Under the pieces are notes generated by a model. The model did not search any database. It was not told the origin of the DNA and saw nothing but the letters and a program-made list of their open reading frames with translations. A stretch of DNA of 16,155 nucleotides. It comes from Caulobacter sp. B11. GTDB taxonomy: Bacteria; Pseudomonadota; Alphaproteobacteria; Caulobacterales; Caulobacteraceae. Of this stretch, positions 7,133 to 15,655 are shown one piece after another. The DNA lies in the NCBI RefSeq assembly GCF_002737765.1, contig NZ_PEGG01000016.1, positions 1 through 16,155 on the forward strand. The letters run 5' to 3'. Numbering within the stretch: the stretch's first letter is position 1; each line of letters starts with the position of its first letter. A program made the position numbers and the translations under genes.

Positions 7133-8299
7133 TCAGCCCGGGCTGGTGAACCACTTAACGAGCGATCGCACGAGCCCATCGCCGGAGTACGCGGCTCGCC
7201 AGGGCCCTGCGCGCTCCAGAGCCAGGGCGGTCAGTGCCTCCAGATTGTCCTGAGCTTTCAGGATCGCCTCCAGAACGTCTTGAGGACGTTCGCCGTCATA
7301 GATGACACCCGCCGCGAAGCCGGATGTGATCCGTTCGGCCATCCAGGTGCGGCTGGGAACAACCATGGGCCGGCCGAGGGGGGCGGCGAGGGCGAACAGG
7401 CCGGATTGCCGATAGGCGCTTCGAACATAGGGCAGGGCGATCAGATCCAACTCCCCGATCAGGCGCTCCAGGGCGTCGTCGGGCGTCCACCCGGTCAAAT
7501 GTTCGATCTCGGCCGAGCCTTCGGTCTGCGGCTCCAGGCTCTGGCCGGGGGCCTGAATCACCAGATGGATCGGCGTTGGATTCAGCTGCACTTCTTGGAT
7601 CAAATCCCGGATCAGGGCGTCACCCTTGTCGTATCGCTGCGCGCCCAGCAGGCCCACGCGCATCCTCTGGCCGGGCGGACGAGTCGGGGGGCGAGGCTGT
7701 GACTTGACCCACTGGATGGACTCGACGGCGTGGACCCGGCGATCCAAGACGGGTTCAAGACGGCGCGCCAAGCTTCCCGTCATGCCGCCGATCCATAGCC
7801 GGTCCTCCGGCCAGTCCTTGGCCTGGCGATAAACATCGCGCCAGAGCGCCAGGAGTTGCCCCCACGTGACGAGATCGAGATTCGCCAGTTGGCTCTGCTG
7901 GTGGACGATGCAGGCGATTTTCGGCCTTATCCCGCGCCGCTTGCACCAGCGCAGCAGCGAAAATATCTCCGCCGAGGCCGCAGTGGGCATCAGGATCATG
8001 TCGTCGTCCGTCAGCGCCCCTATGGTCTGGCGTTCAAGGTCTGCCTCGAACATCTGCACCCGTCGGCGGAAATCTTCGACCAGACGATCGTAGGGGTCGC
8101 TGGACAACCAGGTGTAGTGGTGGGCCCGAAATAGCGGCACCGCGCCGACGTCGCGCTGGAGTTCGGGCGAGACGTTTGACGCCGCAAGGCAATCGAACCT
8201 GATCCCAAGCTCGCCCAGGGTATGACTGAGGCCGCGAACGAAATGGTCGTGATGCCCTGTCTGACTGCGAAGACCAGTGTCCATCACCACGATACGCAT
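7133..8299 (-). CDS. GT-B fold glycosyltransferase (GT4-like), substrate unknown
   Basis: 388 residues. The N-terminal Rossmann half begins MRIVVMDTG with the glycine/histidine loop TGHHDHF (14-20). The second half begins MRVGLLGAQRYDKG (213-226). The donor-binding region reads ALPYVRSAYRQSGLFALAAPLGRPMVVP (288-315 region). The classical EX7E pair of GT4 enzymes is not obvious, as YRQSG replaces the first Glu region, so acceptor and donor cannot be named. No signal peptide or membrane segment, so cytoplasmic. The ATG at 8299 has a strong GGAGG 5 bases upstream. It is inserted between clpX and lon in reverse orientation and shares the intergenic region with lon; it has no visible link to proteolysis. 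Confidence 0.75.
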   Translation of the reverse strand: MRIVVMDTGLRSQTGHHDHFVRGLSHTLGELGIRFDCLAASNVSPELQRDVGAVPLFRAHHYTWLSSDPYDRLVEDFRRRVQMFEADLERQTIGALTDDDMILMPTAASAEIFSLLRWCKRRGIRPKIACIVHQQSQLANLDLVTWGQLLALWRDVYRQAKDWPEDRLWIGGMTGSLARRLEPVLDRRVHAVESIQWVKSQPRPPTRPPGQRMRVGLLGAQRYDKGDALIRDLIQEVQLNPTPIHLVIQAPGQSLEPQTEGSAEIEHLTGWTPDDALERLIGELDLIALPYVRSAYRQSGLFALAAPLGRPMVVPSRTWMAERITSGFAAGVIYDGERPQDVLEAILKAQDNLEALTALALERAGPWRAAYSGDGLVRSLVKWFTSPG

Positions 8300-8590
8300 G
8301 ACGACCTCCGGGCGGGCGCTGTCAAAGACGCATCCATTGTCGGGTGATTCTTCGATCGTTGAACTGACGGCCCAGCTTGCTGGCCTGACCTTGAAAGGGC
8401 GGCATGCCGCGACCCGTCGCCGCTATTGGGCGAGTCGCCTTGAACCCTGTTGTAAAAGATCCACATAAATAGCGAGCATTCGCCCAGTCCCGGGCGGACG
8501 GGCCGTACGACTCAGGCGCATCGTCTGGCGTGACGGCGGCCCGCGTGGCTGAGCGCGAGTAAAACGCGGCGGCCAGGAGTAGAAAGCATC
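8300..8590. promoter_or_regulatory. Divergent intergenic region between the glycosyltransferase gene and lon
   Basis: 291 bases without a gene. It contains the sigma-32-like lon promoter (8439-8468) and the AGGAG ribosome site of lon (8575-8579). A second CTTGAAA motif near 8391 has no -10 at usable distance. No promoter for the minus-strand gene could be fixed. Confidence 0.6.
8439..8468 (+). promoter_or_regulatory. Sigma-32-like heat-shock promoter of lon
   Basis: CTTGAAC (8439-8445), 15 bases, CCACATAA (8461-8468). This agrees with the sigma-32 consensus at most informative bases. Predicted start near 8476 gives a leader of about 115 nt. lon is a classic heat-shock gene in proteobacteria. 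Confidence 0.55.
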
Positions 8591-10990
8591 ATGTCTGAGA
8601 TTCGTACGCTTCCTGTGTTGCCTCTGCGGGATATCGTTGTCTTCCCGCATATGGTGGTCCCCCTGTTCGTCGGACGCGACAAGTCCGTTCGCGCCCTCGA
8701 AGAGGTGATGCGCGGCGACAAGGAAATCCTGCTGGTCACGCAAAAGAATTCCGCCGACGACGATCCGTCGCCCGGCGATATCTTCGAGGTCGGCGTCCTG
8801 GCCACCGTCCTGCAACTGCTGAAACTTCCCGATGGCACCGTGAAGGTGCTGGTCGAGGGCAAGGGCCGCGCCGCCGTGGCCCGCTTTACCGATCAGGAGG
8901 CCTATTATGAGGCCCAGATCGGTCTGGTCGAGGAAGATGAAGGGGCCGGCCCCGAGGCCGAAGCCCTGTCGCGCGCTGTCGTCGAACAGTTCGAGAACTA
9001 CGTTAAGCTCAACAAGAAGGTGCCGCCCGAGGCGCTGGCGTCGATCCCGCAGATCGCCGAGCCCGGCAAGCTCGCCGACAGCATCGCTGCGCATCTGTCG
9101 GTCAAGATCGCCGACAAGCAGAACCTGCTCGAGATCTTCGACATCGTGAAGCGCCTGGAGAAGGTGTTCGCGCTGATGGAAGGCGAGATCAGCGTGCTTC
9201 AGGTCGAGAAGAAGATCCGCTCGCGCGTGAAGCGGCAGATGGAGAAGACCCAGCGCGAATATTACCTCAACGAGCAGATGAAGGCGATCCAGCGCGAGCT
9301 GGGCGATCCCGACGATCAGCGCGACGAACTGATCGAGCTGGAAAAGCGCATCAAGAAGACCAAGCTGTCGAAGGAGGCTCGCGCCAAGGCCGAGGGCGAG
9401 CTTAAGAAGCTGCGCAACATGAGCCCGATGTCGGCCGAAAGCACGGTTGTGCGCAACTATCTCGACTGGATGCTGTCGATCCCGTGGGGCAAGGCCAAGA
9501 CCAAGAAGGTTGATCTGGTCGAGGCCGAAGCCGTGCTCGAGGCCGATCACTACGGTCTGGAGAAGGTCAAGGAACGCATCCTTGAATACCTGGCCGTGCA
9601 GGCGCGGACCAATTCGCTGAAGGGTCCGATTCTCTGCCTGGTGGGTCCTCCAGGCGTGGGCAAGACCTCGCTGGGCAAGTCGCTGGCCAAGGCGACCGGC
9701 CGCGATTTCGCGCGGATCTCCCTGGGCGGCGTGCGTGACGAAGCCGAGATTCGCGGTCACCGCCGCACCTATATCGGCTCAATGCCCGGCAAGATCATCC
9801 AGACGATGAAGAAGGCCAAGACGACCAACGCCTTCATCCTGCTCGACGAAATCGACAAGATGGGCAGCGACTATCGTGGCGACCCGTCGTCGGCCCTGCT
9901 TGAAGTCCTGGATCCCGCCCAGAACTCGACCTTCGGCGACCATTACCTGGAGGTCGATTATGACCTCAGCCAGGTGATGTTCGTCACCACGGCCAACAGC
10001 CTGAACATGCCTCAGCCTCTGCTGGACCGCATGGAGATCATCCGCATCCCCGGCTACACCGAGGATGAGAAGCTGGAGATCGCCAAGCGTCACGTCCTGC
10101 CCAAGCTGATGGCCGATCACCAGCTGACGACGGCCGAGTTCGTGGTGCCCGACAACGCCATCCGAGACCTGATCCGCTACTACACTCGGGAAGCCGGCGT
10201 GCGGTCGCTGGAGCGGGAACTGGGCAATCTGGCACGTAAGACCGTGCGGGACTTGGCGCGCGAGAAGGTCGCCTCGATCACGATCGACGACGCCCGTCTG
10301 GCCAAATATGCCGGCGTGAAGAAGTACCGTTATGGCGAGACCGACGAGGTCGATCAGGTCGGCATCGTCACCGGCCTGGCCTGGACGGAGTATGGCGGCG
10401 AGATCCTGACCATCGAAGCGGTGAAGATGCCGGGCAAGGGCCGCATGACGGTCACCGGCAATCTCAAGGACGTGATGAAGGAGTCGATTTCCGCGGCTCA
10501 GTCCTACGTCCGTTCTCGGGCCCTGCACTTTGGCGTCAAGCCACCGGTGTTCGAGAAGACCGACGTGCACATCCACGTGCCCGACGGCGCCACGCCCAAG
10601 GACGGACCCTCGGCCGGCGCCGCCATGGCCCTGGCCATGGTCTCGGTGCTGACCGGGATCCCGATCCGCAAGGACATCGCCATGACCGGCGAGATCACCC
10701 TGCGCGGGCGAGTCACGGCGATCGGCGGCCTGAAGGAAAAGCTGCTCGCGGCTCTACGCTCTGGCGTCAAGACGGTGCTGATCCCTCAGGAGAACGAGAA
10801 GGATCTGGTCGACGTGCCGCAGTCGGTGAAGGACGGATTGGAGATCATTCCGGTCTCCACGGTCGATGAGGTGCTCAAGCACGCCCTGACGGGCCCGCTG
10901 ACTCCGGTTGAATGGAGTGAGTCGGACGAGCCGCTCACCAAGCCCGGCAAGCCCGATGACGTCGATGGGGACGCTGTCCTGACCCATTAA
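8591..10990 (+). CDS. lon: Lon ATP-dependent serine protease
   Basis: 799 residues, full length. Substrate-binding LON domain about 1-200 (LPVLPLRDIVVFPHMVVPLF), coiled-coil linker about 200-280, AAA+ with Walker A GPPGVGKT (352-359) and Walker B FILLDEIDK (415-423), and a protease domain with catalytic Ser674 (DGPSAG) and Lys717 (LKEKLL), spaced 43 residues apart as in E. coli Lon. It degrades misfolded proteins and specific regulators; in Caulobacter these include CcrM and DnaA. The start has AGGAG 11 bases upstream, slightly long but the only candidate. A heat-shock-like promoter lies upstream and a hairpin terminator downstream. Confidence 0.98.
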   Translation: MSEIRTLPVLPLRDIVVFPHMVVPLFVGRDKSVRALEEVMRGDKEILLVTQKNSADDDPSPGDIFEVGVLATVLQLLKLPDGTVKVLVEGKGRAAVARFTDQEAYYEAQIGLVEEDEGAGPEAEALSRAVVEQFENYVKLNKKVPPEALASIPQIAEPGKLADSIAAHLSVKIADKQNLLEIFDIVKRLEKVFALMEGEISVLQVEKKIRSRVKRQMEKTQREYYLNEQMKAIQRELGDPDDQRDELIELEKRIKKTKLSKEARAKAEGELKKLRNMSPMSAESTVVRNYLDWMLSIPWGKAKTKKVDLVEAEAVLEADHYGLEKVKERILEYLAVQARTNSLKGPILCLVGPPGVGKTSLGKSLAKATGRDFARISLGGVRDEAEIRGHRRTYIGSMPGKIIQTMKKAKTTNAFILLDEIDKMGSDYRGDPSSALLEVLDPAQNSTFGDHYLEVDYDLSQVMFVTTANSLNMPQPLLDRMEIIRIPGYTEDEKLEIAKRHVLPKLMADHQLTTAEFVVPDNAIRDLIRYYTREAGVRSLERELGNLARKTVRDLAREKVASITIDDARLAKYAGVKKYRYGETDEVDQVGIVTGLAWTEYGGEILTIEAVKMPGKGRMTVTGNLKDVMKESISAAQSYVRSRALHFGVKPPVFEKTDVHIHVPDGATPKDGPSAGAAMALAMVSVLTGIPIRKDIAMTGEITLRGRVTAIGGLKEKLLAALRSGVKTVLIPQENEKDLVDVPQSVKDGLEIIPVSTVDEVLKHALTGPLTPVEWSESDEPLTKPGKPDDVDGDAVLTH

Positions 10991-11014
10991 ATCTAACTTA
11001 TTGTTGATAACTAG

Positions 11015-11048
11015 GGCGGCGCGGGAGATTCCCGCGCCGCCTTCGTTT
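11015..11048 (+). terminator. Intrinsic terminator of lon
   Basis: A perfect 12-bp GC stem (11015-11026 with 11030-11041), loop GAT, then TTCGTTT. The T tract is interrupted, but the stem is very stable. It runs directly into the -35 of the next promoter. Confidence 0.8.
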
Positions 11049-11074
11049 GACGGGGCATTTTTGGCCGCCATAAT
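11047..11074 (+). promoter_or_regulatory. Housekeeping promoter of the HU gene
   Basis: TTGACG (11047-11052), 16 bases, CATAAT (11069-11074). A close match to both the general and the Caulobacter housekeeping consensus. Start near 11081, leader about 59 nt. Confidence 0.6.
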
Positions 11075-11139
11075 CCTGCCCAAGCGAAGCGGCGTAAGCT
11101 GTTGCCAGCGCCGCCGCTTTAATAGGCTGGGAGAATAAC

Positions 11140-11418
11140 ATGACCACAAAAGCCGAACTCGTCACGGCGATCGCCGAAAAGGCGGGCATCAACAAAAATC
11201 AGGCCAAGGACGCCCTCGAAGCTTTCATCGACACCGTCACCGCTTCGCTGAAGTCGGGCCAGGACGTTCGTCTGGTCGGCTTCGGTACGTTCAAGGCCGT
11301 GGCTCGCGCCGCGGGCACCGCGCGCAACCCGCGCACCGGTGAGACCGTGAACCGTCCGGCGTCGAAGACGGCTCGGTTCCAGGTTGGCGAAGGCCTGAAG
11401 ACCACCCTGAACGGCTAG
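11140..11418 (+). CDS. hupB: HU family histone-like DNA-binding protein
   Basis: 92 residues, the standard HU length. The helical dimerisation half (MTTKAELVTAIAEKAGINKN) is followed by GFGTF (47-51) and the DNA-binding arm with ARNPRTG (61-67), where the proline intercalates to bend DNA. HU compacts the nucleoid. The ATG follows GGGAG at good spacing. It lies directly after lon, the arrangement common in many proteobacteria, but with its own promoter and terminator. The exact symbol (hupA or hupB) is by synteny. Confidence 0.95.
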   Translation: MTTKAELVTAIAEKAGINKNQAKDALEAFIDTVTASLKSGQDVRLVGFGTFKAVARAAGTARNPRTGETVNRPASKTARFQVGEGLKTTLNG

Positions 11419-11438
11419 TCCATTCCGGCGTTTTCAAG

Positions 11439-11470
11439 GGGCGGGGCGCCGTGAGGCGTCCCGCCCTTTT
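11439..11470 (+). terminator. Intrinsic terminator of the HU gene
   Basis: A 12-bp stem (11439-11450 with 11455-11466, one G-T wobble) with a GTGA tetraloop of the GNRA type and four Ts. It lies only 23 bases before tRNA-Val. Confidence 0.85.
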
Positions 11471-11493
11471 GCATCCGGGACCCTGGTCCCATC

Positions 11494-11568
11494 GGGCGGC
11501 TAGCTCAGCGGTAGAGCGTCTCGTTTACACCGAGAGGGTCGGGGGTTCGATTCCCTCGCCGCCCACCA
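11494..11568 (+). tRNA. tRNA-Val (anticodon TAC)
   Basis: 75 nt with an encoded CCA. The acceptor GGGCGGC pairs with GCCGCCC. The anticodon stem TCTCG/CGAGA encloses TTTACAC, giving TAC. The T-arm GGGGGTTCGATTCCC is intact. There is little room for a promoter after the HU terminator, so read-through or a promoter within the HU 3' end is likely. Confidence 0.97.
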
Positions 11569-11682
11569 CCTCATCTCCCCATGCTCATTGCCCCTTCTGG
11601 GCCCGTCGCGCCCAACATCCTGCGACGGTCTCCGGCTGCGCGACAATAGCCCGGCGTCCACCTTCGGCGGCTCCGTCAAGCG

Positions 11683-11710
11683 TTGCCTTACGCGATCAGA
11701 ATGATATCAT
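11683..11710 (+). promoter_or_regulatory. Promoter of the SPFH-RHH operon
   Basis: TTGCCT (11683-11688), 16 bases, TATCAT (11705-11710). Predicted start near 11717. The -10 lies inside a run of TGATAT repeats, so a repressor bound there would block the polymerase. Confidence 0.6.
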
Positions 11711-11720
11711 TTTGATATGC
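11702..11720. promoter_or_regulatory. Candidate ribbon-helix-helix operator
   Basis: TGATATCA (11702-11709, part of the 10-base palindrome ATGATATCAT at 11701-11710) and TGATATGC (11713-11720) repeat at 11-base spacing, one helical turn. ATATCA and TGATAT also form an inverted repeat. Tandem short sites at this spacing suit paired RHH dimers. The likely binder is the RHH protein encoded second in this operon; that is inference. Confidence 0.5.
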
Positions 11721-11740
11721 AACGGCTGGAGGGCCGACCC

Positions 11741-12631
11741 ATGAACACATCCCCAAAGATCGAGTCCTCGGCCGAGCGCCCCCATCGCGGTACGGCTGGC
11801 GGTCAGGCCCTGATCGCCGTCGCGATCCTGTTTGCCTTGGGGATCCTGGCGTTCAGCCGGGCCGAGGCCCTGGGTCCCGGCCTGGCCCTGATGGGCGCCG
11901 GTCTGGTTCTGTTGGGCGTCCTGGTGCTGGCGGGCTTCTACAGCCTGCAGCCAAACGAGGCCTATGTGGTCACGCTATTTGGCAGCTACGCGGGGACAGA
12001 TCGCTCTACCGGGCTGCGTTGGGTCCTGCCCTGGTACGGTCGCAAGAAGATCTCGCTACGGGTCCGCAACGTCACCAGCGAGATGCTCAAGGTCAACGAC
12101 AAGCGCGGCAATCCCATCGAGATCGCCGCCAACATCGTCTGGAGGGTCACCGACTCCGCCCAGGCCCTGTTCGACGTCGATGACTATGTGGCCTTCATGA
12201 ACATCCAGATGGAGACGGCCCTGCGCGAGGTGACCCGTCACTACGCCTATGACCACGCCGAGGAGGGCGAACCGACCCTGCGCGCGGATGCCGAGGAGGT
12301 CGGGGAGCGCTTGCGGGCGGATCTACAGTCTCGGACCTCCGTGGCGGGCGTGACGATCGACGAGGCCCACCTCATGCACCTGGCCTATGCGCCGGAGATC
12401 GCCGGCTCGATGCTCAAGCGCCAGCAGGCCGAGGCCGTCCTGGCGGCGCGCCGAACGATCGTCGCCGGGGCGGTCGGCATGGTCGAGAACGCCCTGCAGC
12501 AACTGAGCGAGCGCCAGGTCGTCACGCTGGATGACGAGCGCAAGGCGGCGATGGTGTCCAATCTGCTTGTAGTCCTGTGCGCCGATCGCGAGGCCCAGCC
12601 CGTCGTCAATACCGGCACCCTGTATGGCTGA
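11741..12631 (+). CDS. SPFH/band-7 domain inner-membrane protein
   Basis: 296 residues from the ATG at 11741, which has GGAGGG 7 bases upstream. An ATG at 11717 falls at the predicted transcript start and would be leaderless. Two hydrophobic segments at about 22-38 and 46-67 precede an SPFH domain from about 70 ([17 protein letters not shown]) to 260, including [19 protein letters not shown] and the coiled [12 protein letters not shown] region. SPFH proteins oligomerise on membranes and often scaffold proteases or lipid domains; the exact role here is unknown. The stop overlaps the next start by 8 bases (12624-12631), so the two are translationally coupled. Confidence 0.88.
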   Translation: MNTSPKIESSAERPHRGTAGGQALIAVAILFALGILAFSRAEALGPGLALMGAGLVLLGVLVLAGFYSLQPNEAYVVTLFGSYAGTDRSTGLRWVLPWYGRKKISLRVRNVTSEMLKVNDKRGNPIEIAANIVWRVTDSAQALFDVDDYVAFMNIQMETALREVTRHYAYDHAEEGEPTLRADAEEVGERLRADLQSRTSVAGVTIDEAHLMHLAYAPEIAGSMLKRQQAEAVLAARRTIVAGAVGMVENALQQLSERQVVTLDDERKAAMVSNLLVVLCADREAQPVVNTGTLYG

Positions 12632-12860
12632 CCCCGTGGCCGAGGGACGTCCGGACGCCAAGGCGGGCCGGCGCGCGTTTTTAATGCGTGTCCGGCCGGA
12701 GCTGCTGGCGGCGGTTGAAAGGCTGGCCCAGGCCGAGCTCCGTAGCGTCAACGCTCAGGTCGAGATGCTCTTGCGCGAAGCCTTGTCTCGAAGGGGCGTG
12801 ATCGGTGGTGTAGACAGCGCTCAAGCTTCGGAGGAACCTCCTGCTTCCGGAGCGCCTTAA
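12624..12860 (+). CDS. Arc/MetJ-like ribbon-helix-helix DNA-binding protein
   Basis: 78 residues. The predicted strand AFLMRVR (18-24) is followed by helix [14 protein letters not shown] (25-38) and helix [17 protein letters not shown] (41-57), the Arc-type RHH fold, then a flexible acidic tail. RHH proteins bind DNA as dimers through paired strands. It starts inside the last codons of the SPFH gene with no separate ribosome site, consistent with coupling. No toxin is beside it, so it is not an obvious antitoxin. Autoregulation through the TGATAT repeats at 11702-11720 is my inference. Confidence 0.8.
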   Translation: MADPVAEGRPDAKAGRRAFLMRVRPELLAAVERLAQAELRSVNAQVEMLLREALSRRGVIGGVDSAQASEEPPASGAP

Positions 12861-12903
12861 GGCTCTGCGAGCATTCCAGCTTTGCGACACAACGAGGTTT
12901 GGC

Positions 12904-14127
12904 GTGGTGGAAGTGAACTCGGATTCGTTTCAGGAACTGGCGGGCTCTGAAGCGGCTCTCGCCAAGAAGGATCGTGGATCCGAGGTACGGCTGGTGGACA
13001 CCACCATGCTCTATGCGCCTCGAAGCGGCGGCGTTCGGCGGTATCTGAATTCGAAACGGGCCTGGATCGCCGCCAATCGACCCGACGTTCGCCACACCCT
13101 CGTCGTGCCGGGGCCGCGGGACGCCCGGGATGGACACGGGCGCGTCTCGATCTATGCGGCGCCCTTGCCGTTCGGCGACGGCTATCGCTGGCCTGTCGTC
13201 AAGGCGGCCTGGATGGAGCGCCTAATTCGACAGCAGCCGGATATTATCGAGGCTGGCGATCCCTACACGCCGGGTTTGGCCGCGCTGAAGGCCGGCGATG
13301 CGCTCGGCGTTCCCGTCGTCGGGTTCTGTCACACGGACCTGGGAGCGCTGGCCGCGCTTCACATCGGGGAATGGGCGGAAAAGCCGGTCCAGAAGCGCTG
13401 GGCCGCGATCTATGGCCGGTTTGACCAGGCCATTGCGCCCAGCCAGTTTATCGCCAATCGCCTGATCGAGGCCGGGGTCGAGGGCGCAATCGGGTTGCCG
13501 CTCGGCGTCGACACCGAGATCTTTCATCCAGGGTGCGCGGACCGTGAGGGGTTGCGACGCCGTCTGGGCTTGACGAGCCGCCATCGGATTCTGGTGTTCG
13601 CCGGCCGCCCCGCCAAGGAGAAGAGGCTGGACGTGCTGGTCGAGGCCGTCGAGCGACTGGGGGATCCCTATGTGCTGCTGTTCGTGGGCGCGGGGGCGGG
13701 CGCACCGTCCAGTGACCGTGTGATCTGCCTGGACTACGAGCGGGATCCGCGTGGCCTAGCCGCGATTCTGGCCAGTTGCGACGCCTTCGTGCACGCCAAT
13801 GACAATGAACCCTTCGGGCTGATCGTCCTGGAGGCCATGGCGTGCGGCCTCCCCGTCGTCGGGGTGGCGGCGGGCGGCGTCGCCGAGTCCGTGGATGACC
13901 AAGTCGGGGCTCTGGCCTCGGCGTCCGAGTCCGGCGCCTTCGCCGCCGCGGTCGAGTCGCTTTTCGCCCGGGACGCCCAGGCCTTGGGCGTGGCCGCCCG
14001 ACTGCGCGCGGAGCAGCGCCATGGCTGGGACGCTGTCTTTACAAGGCTATCGACAATCTATGGTCGATTGACGGGCCATCAGGCCTTTGATCCTGGCCGA
14101 GCGACGCTGGCTGCAAAGCCTCATTAG
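12904..14127 (+). CDS. GT4-family glycosyltransferase
   Basis: 407 residues from the GTG at 12904, with GAGG upstream; a second GTG at 12907 is equally possible. Homology-like sequence starts at about residue 28 ([21 protein letters not shown]), with the glycine-rich acceptor loop SGGVRRYL (41-48). The conserved HTD sits at 143-145. [13 protein letters not shown] and [17 protein letters not shown] mark the donor domain. The EX7E pair is Glu302 and Glu310 in EPFGLIVLE. This is a retaining, GT-B, cytoplasmic enzyme that uses a nucleotide-sugar; the acceptor is unknown. It begins 43 bases after the RHH gene with no clear terminator, so it may share that transcript. It overlaps the convergent monooxygenase gene by 3-4 bases at the stops. 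Confidence 0.85.
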   Translation: MVEVNSDSFQELAGSEAALAKKDRGSEVRLVDTTMLYAPRSGGVRRYLNSKRAWIAANRPDVRHTLVVPGPRDARDGHGRVSIYAAPLPFGDGYRWPVVKAAWMERLIRQQPDIIEAGDPYTPGLAALKAGDALGVPVVGFCHTDLGALAALHIGEWAEKPVQKRWAAIYGRFDQAIAPSQFIANRLIEAGVEGAIGLPLGVDTEIFHPGCADREGLRRRLGLTSRHRILVFAGRPAKEKRLDVLVEAVERLGDPYVLLFVGAGAGAPSSDRVICLDYERDPRGLAAILASCDAFVHANDNEPFGLIVLEAMACGLPVVGVAAGGVAESVDDQVGALASASESGAFAAAVESLFARDAQALGVAARLRAEQRHGWDAVFTRLSTIYGRLTGHQAFDPGRATLAAKPH

Positions 14128-15137
14128 GCCGCAGCCTCGAGTTCTGTCTTCAACCCAGCCAAGAGCGAATAGCTATGCTTACGCGCGGCGTGGTCGTGGA
14201 TCTGAGAGGCCGCCATCAGTTCGTCGGCGCCGGTCAGTTCGAGGACCGCGTTGATCTTGGCCCGCACGGTGTCGGGCGATCCGATCGCCGCATAGCGGAA
14301 GGTGTGGTCTAGACCCGCCAGTTCGGCCGGTGACGCGATCTCGGCGATGTCGTCGACCGGCGGCGGCAGCAAGCCGGGCCGCCCGCGACGCAGGGCGATG
14401 AACTGCTGTTGGGTTGAGGTGTAGAGCCGTCGGGCCTCGGCGTCGGTGTCCGCCGCGCACACGCCGATACAAACCAGGACGTAGGGCTTGTCGAGCGCCT
14501 CCGAGGGCTTGAAGTGGCGGCGATAGATGTCGATCGCATCCATCATCTGATCCGGCGCGAAATGGGCCGCGAAGGCGAAGGGAAGTCCCAGGGCCGCGGC
14601 AAGCTGGGCGCTGTAGGTGCTGGAGCCCAGGAGCCAGAGTGGGACGTCCTGGCCTTCGCCCGGAACGGCGCGCACAGCTTGCTCGGGAGTCGCCGGGCGG
14701 AACCAGGCCTGCAGCTCGACCACGTCCTGGGCGAACGAATCAACGGCGCCCATATAGCGGCGTAGCGCCCGCATCGTGGGCTGGTCTGTGCCCGGAGCGC
14801 GGCCAAGGCCCAGATCGATTCGGCCTGGATGGAGCGCGGCGAGGGTTCCGAACGCCTCGGCGACCATCAAGGGTGCGTGATTGGGCAACATGATCCCGCC
14901 TGAACCGACGCGAATCGTCGCGGTGCCGGCGGCGACATGGGCGATGACGACGGCGGTGGCGGCGCTGGCGATGCCCGGCATGTTGTGATGCTCGGCCAGC
15001 CAGTAGCGATGATAGCCGAGCGACTCGGCATGGCGGGCCAGGTCGAGGCTGTTGTGCAGGGCCTGTCCAATGGACGTGCCGGCTGGCACCGGCGCCAGAT
15101 CGAGGACAGAAAAACGCGGAGGGGACAGCTTGGTCAT
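14124..15137 (-). CDS. LLM-class flavin-dependent (luciferase-like) oxidoreductase
   Basis: 337 residues of the LuxA-like TIM-barrel family, resembling E. coli YhbW. Motifs: FSVLDLAPV at the N-terminus, [12 protein letters not shown] (41-52), [12 protein letters not shown], and [10 protein letters not shown]. These enzymes use reduced FMN and oxygen; the substrate is unknown. There is no signal peptide. The ATG at 15137 has only a weak AGGG close upstream. The stop (14124-14126) overlaps the stop of the convergent glycosyltransferase, so there is no room for a terminator between them. Confidence 0.9.
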   Translation of the reverse strand: MTKLSPPRFSVLDLAPVPAGTSIGQALHNSLDLARHAESLGYHRYWLAEHHNMPGIASAATAVVIAHVAAGTATIRVGSGGIMLPNHAPLMVAEAFGTLAALHPGRIDLGLGRAPGTDQPTMRALRRYMGAVDSFAQDVVELQAWFRPATPEQAVRAVPGEGQDVPLWLLGSSTYSAQLAAALGLPFAFAAHFAPDQMMDAIDIYRRHFKPSEALDKPYVLVCIGVCAADTDAEARRLYTSTQQQFIALRRGRPGLLPPPVDDIAEIASPAELAGLDHTFRYAAIGSPDTVRAKINAVLELTGADELMAASQIHDHAARKHSYSLLAGLKTELEAAA

Positions 15138-15228
15138 GGCCCTAGATCGGGGCTGCGGCCGACAAGCTCAACAGCCGAGAGCGCGATTAGGAGCAAACTC
15201 GGCGAAAAATCGCGATTTCGAAGGGAAA

Positions 15229-15305
<77 letters not shown>

Positions 15306-15379
15306 ATCGCGCGCCAAAGGAAGAAATTGGCGCGAATCTCGTTTGCCTGGGGTGGGCGGCGTTCACCTTCGAGGGAAGG

Positions 15380-15456
<77 letters not shown>

Positions 15457-15507
15457 ATTGAGCCTTCGCCGAAGCGAAAGTGCGACCCGCCGTGCGGCGA
15501 GGGGCGT

Positions 15508-15536
15508 CTGATAGGTCGCGGCGGGGGGCCTGTCAA
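15508..15536 (-). promoter_or_regulatory. Promoter of the tRNA-Asp pair
   Basis: On the minus strand, a perfect TTGACA (15536-15531), 17 bases, TATCAG (15513-15508). Predicted start about 45 bases before the first tRNA. No other promoter is needed for the second copy. Confidence 0.65.
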
Positions 15537-15582
15537 CGGCCATGTCGAGGAAGCTGTGAGGGATCTCCAGTTGCGACCGTTT

Positions 15583-15597
15583 CTCAATGTGATTGAG
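15583..15597. promoter_or_regulatory. Inverted repeat upstream of nuoA, possible operator
   Basis: CTCAAT and ATTGAG form a perfect dyad around GTG, 59 bases before the nuoA start. It is too short and lacks a T run to be a terminator. A regulator site for the complex I operon is possible; the binding protein is unknown. Confidence 0.35.
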
Positions 15598-15655
15598 GCG
15601 TTTGAAGCCCGGCGACAGTGGGCTACAACCCGCTCGATTCAAGCCAAGGGCTGTC

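Noticed and set aside
8423..9760. Long minus-strand frame opposite lon
   Set aside because: Shadow of the lon coding strand with no domain signature or ribosome site.
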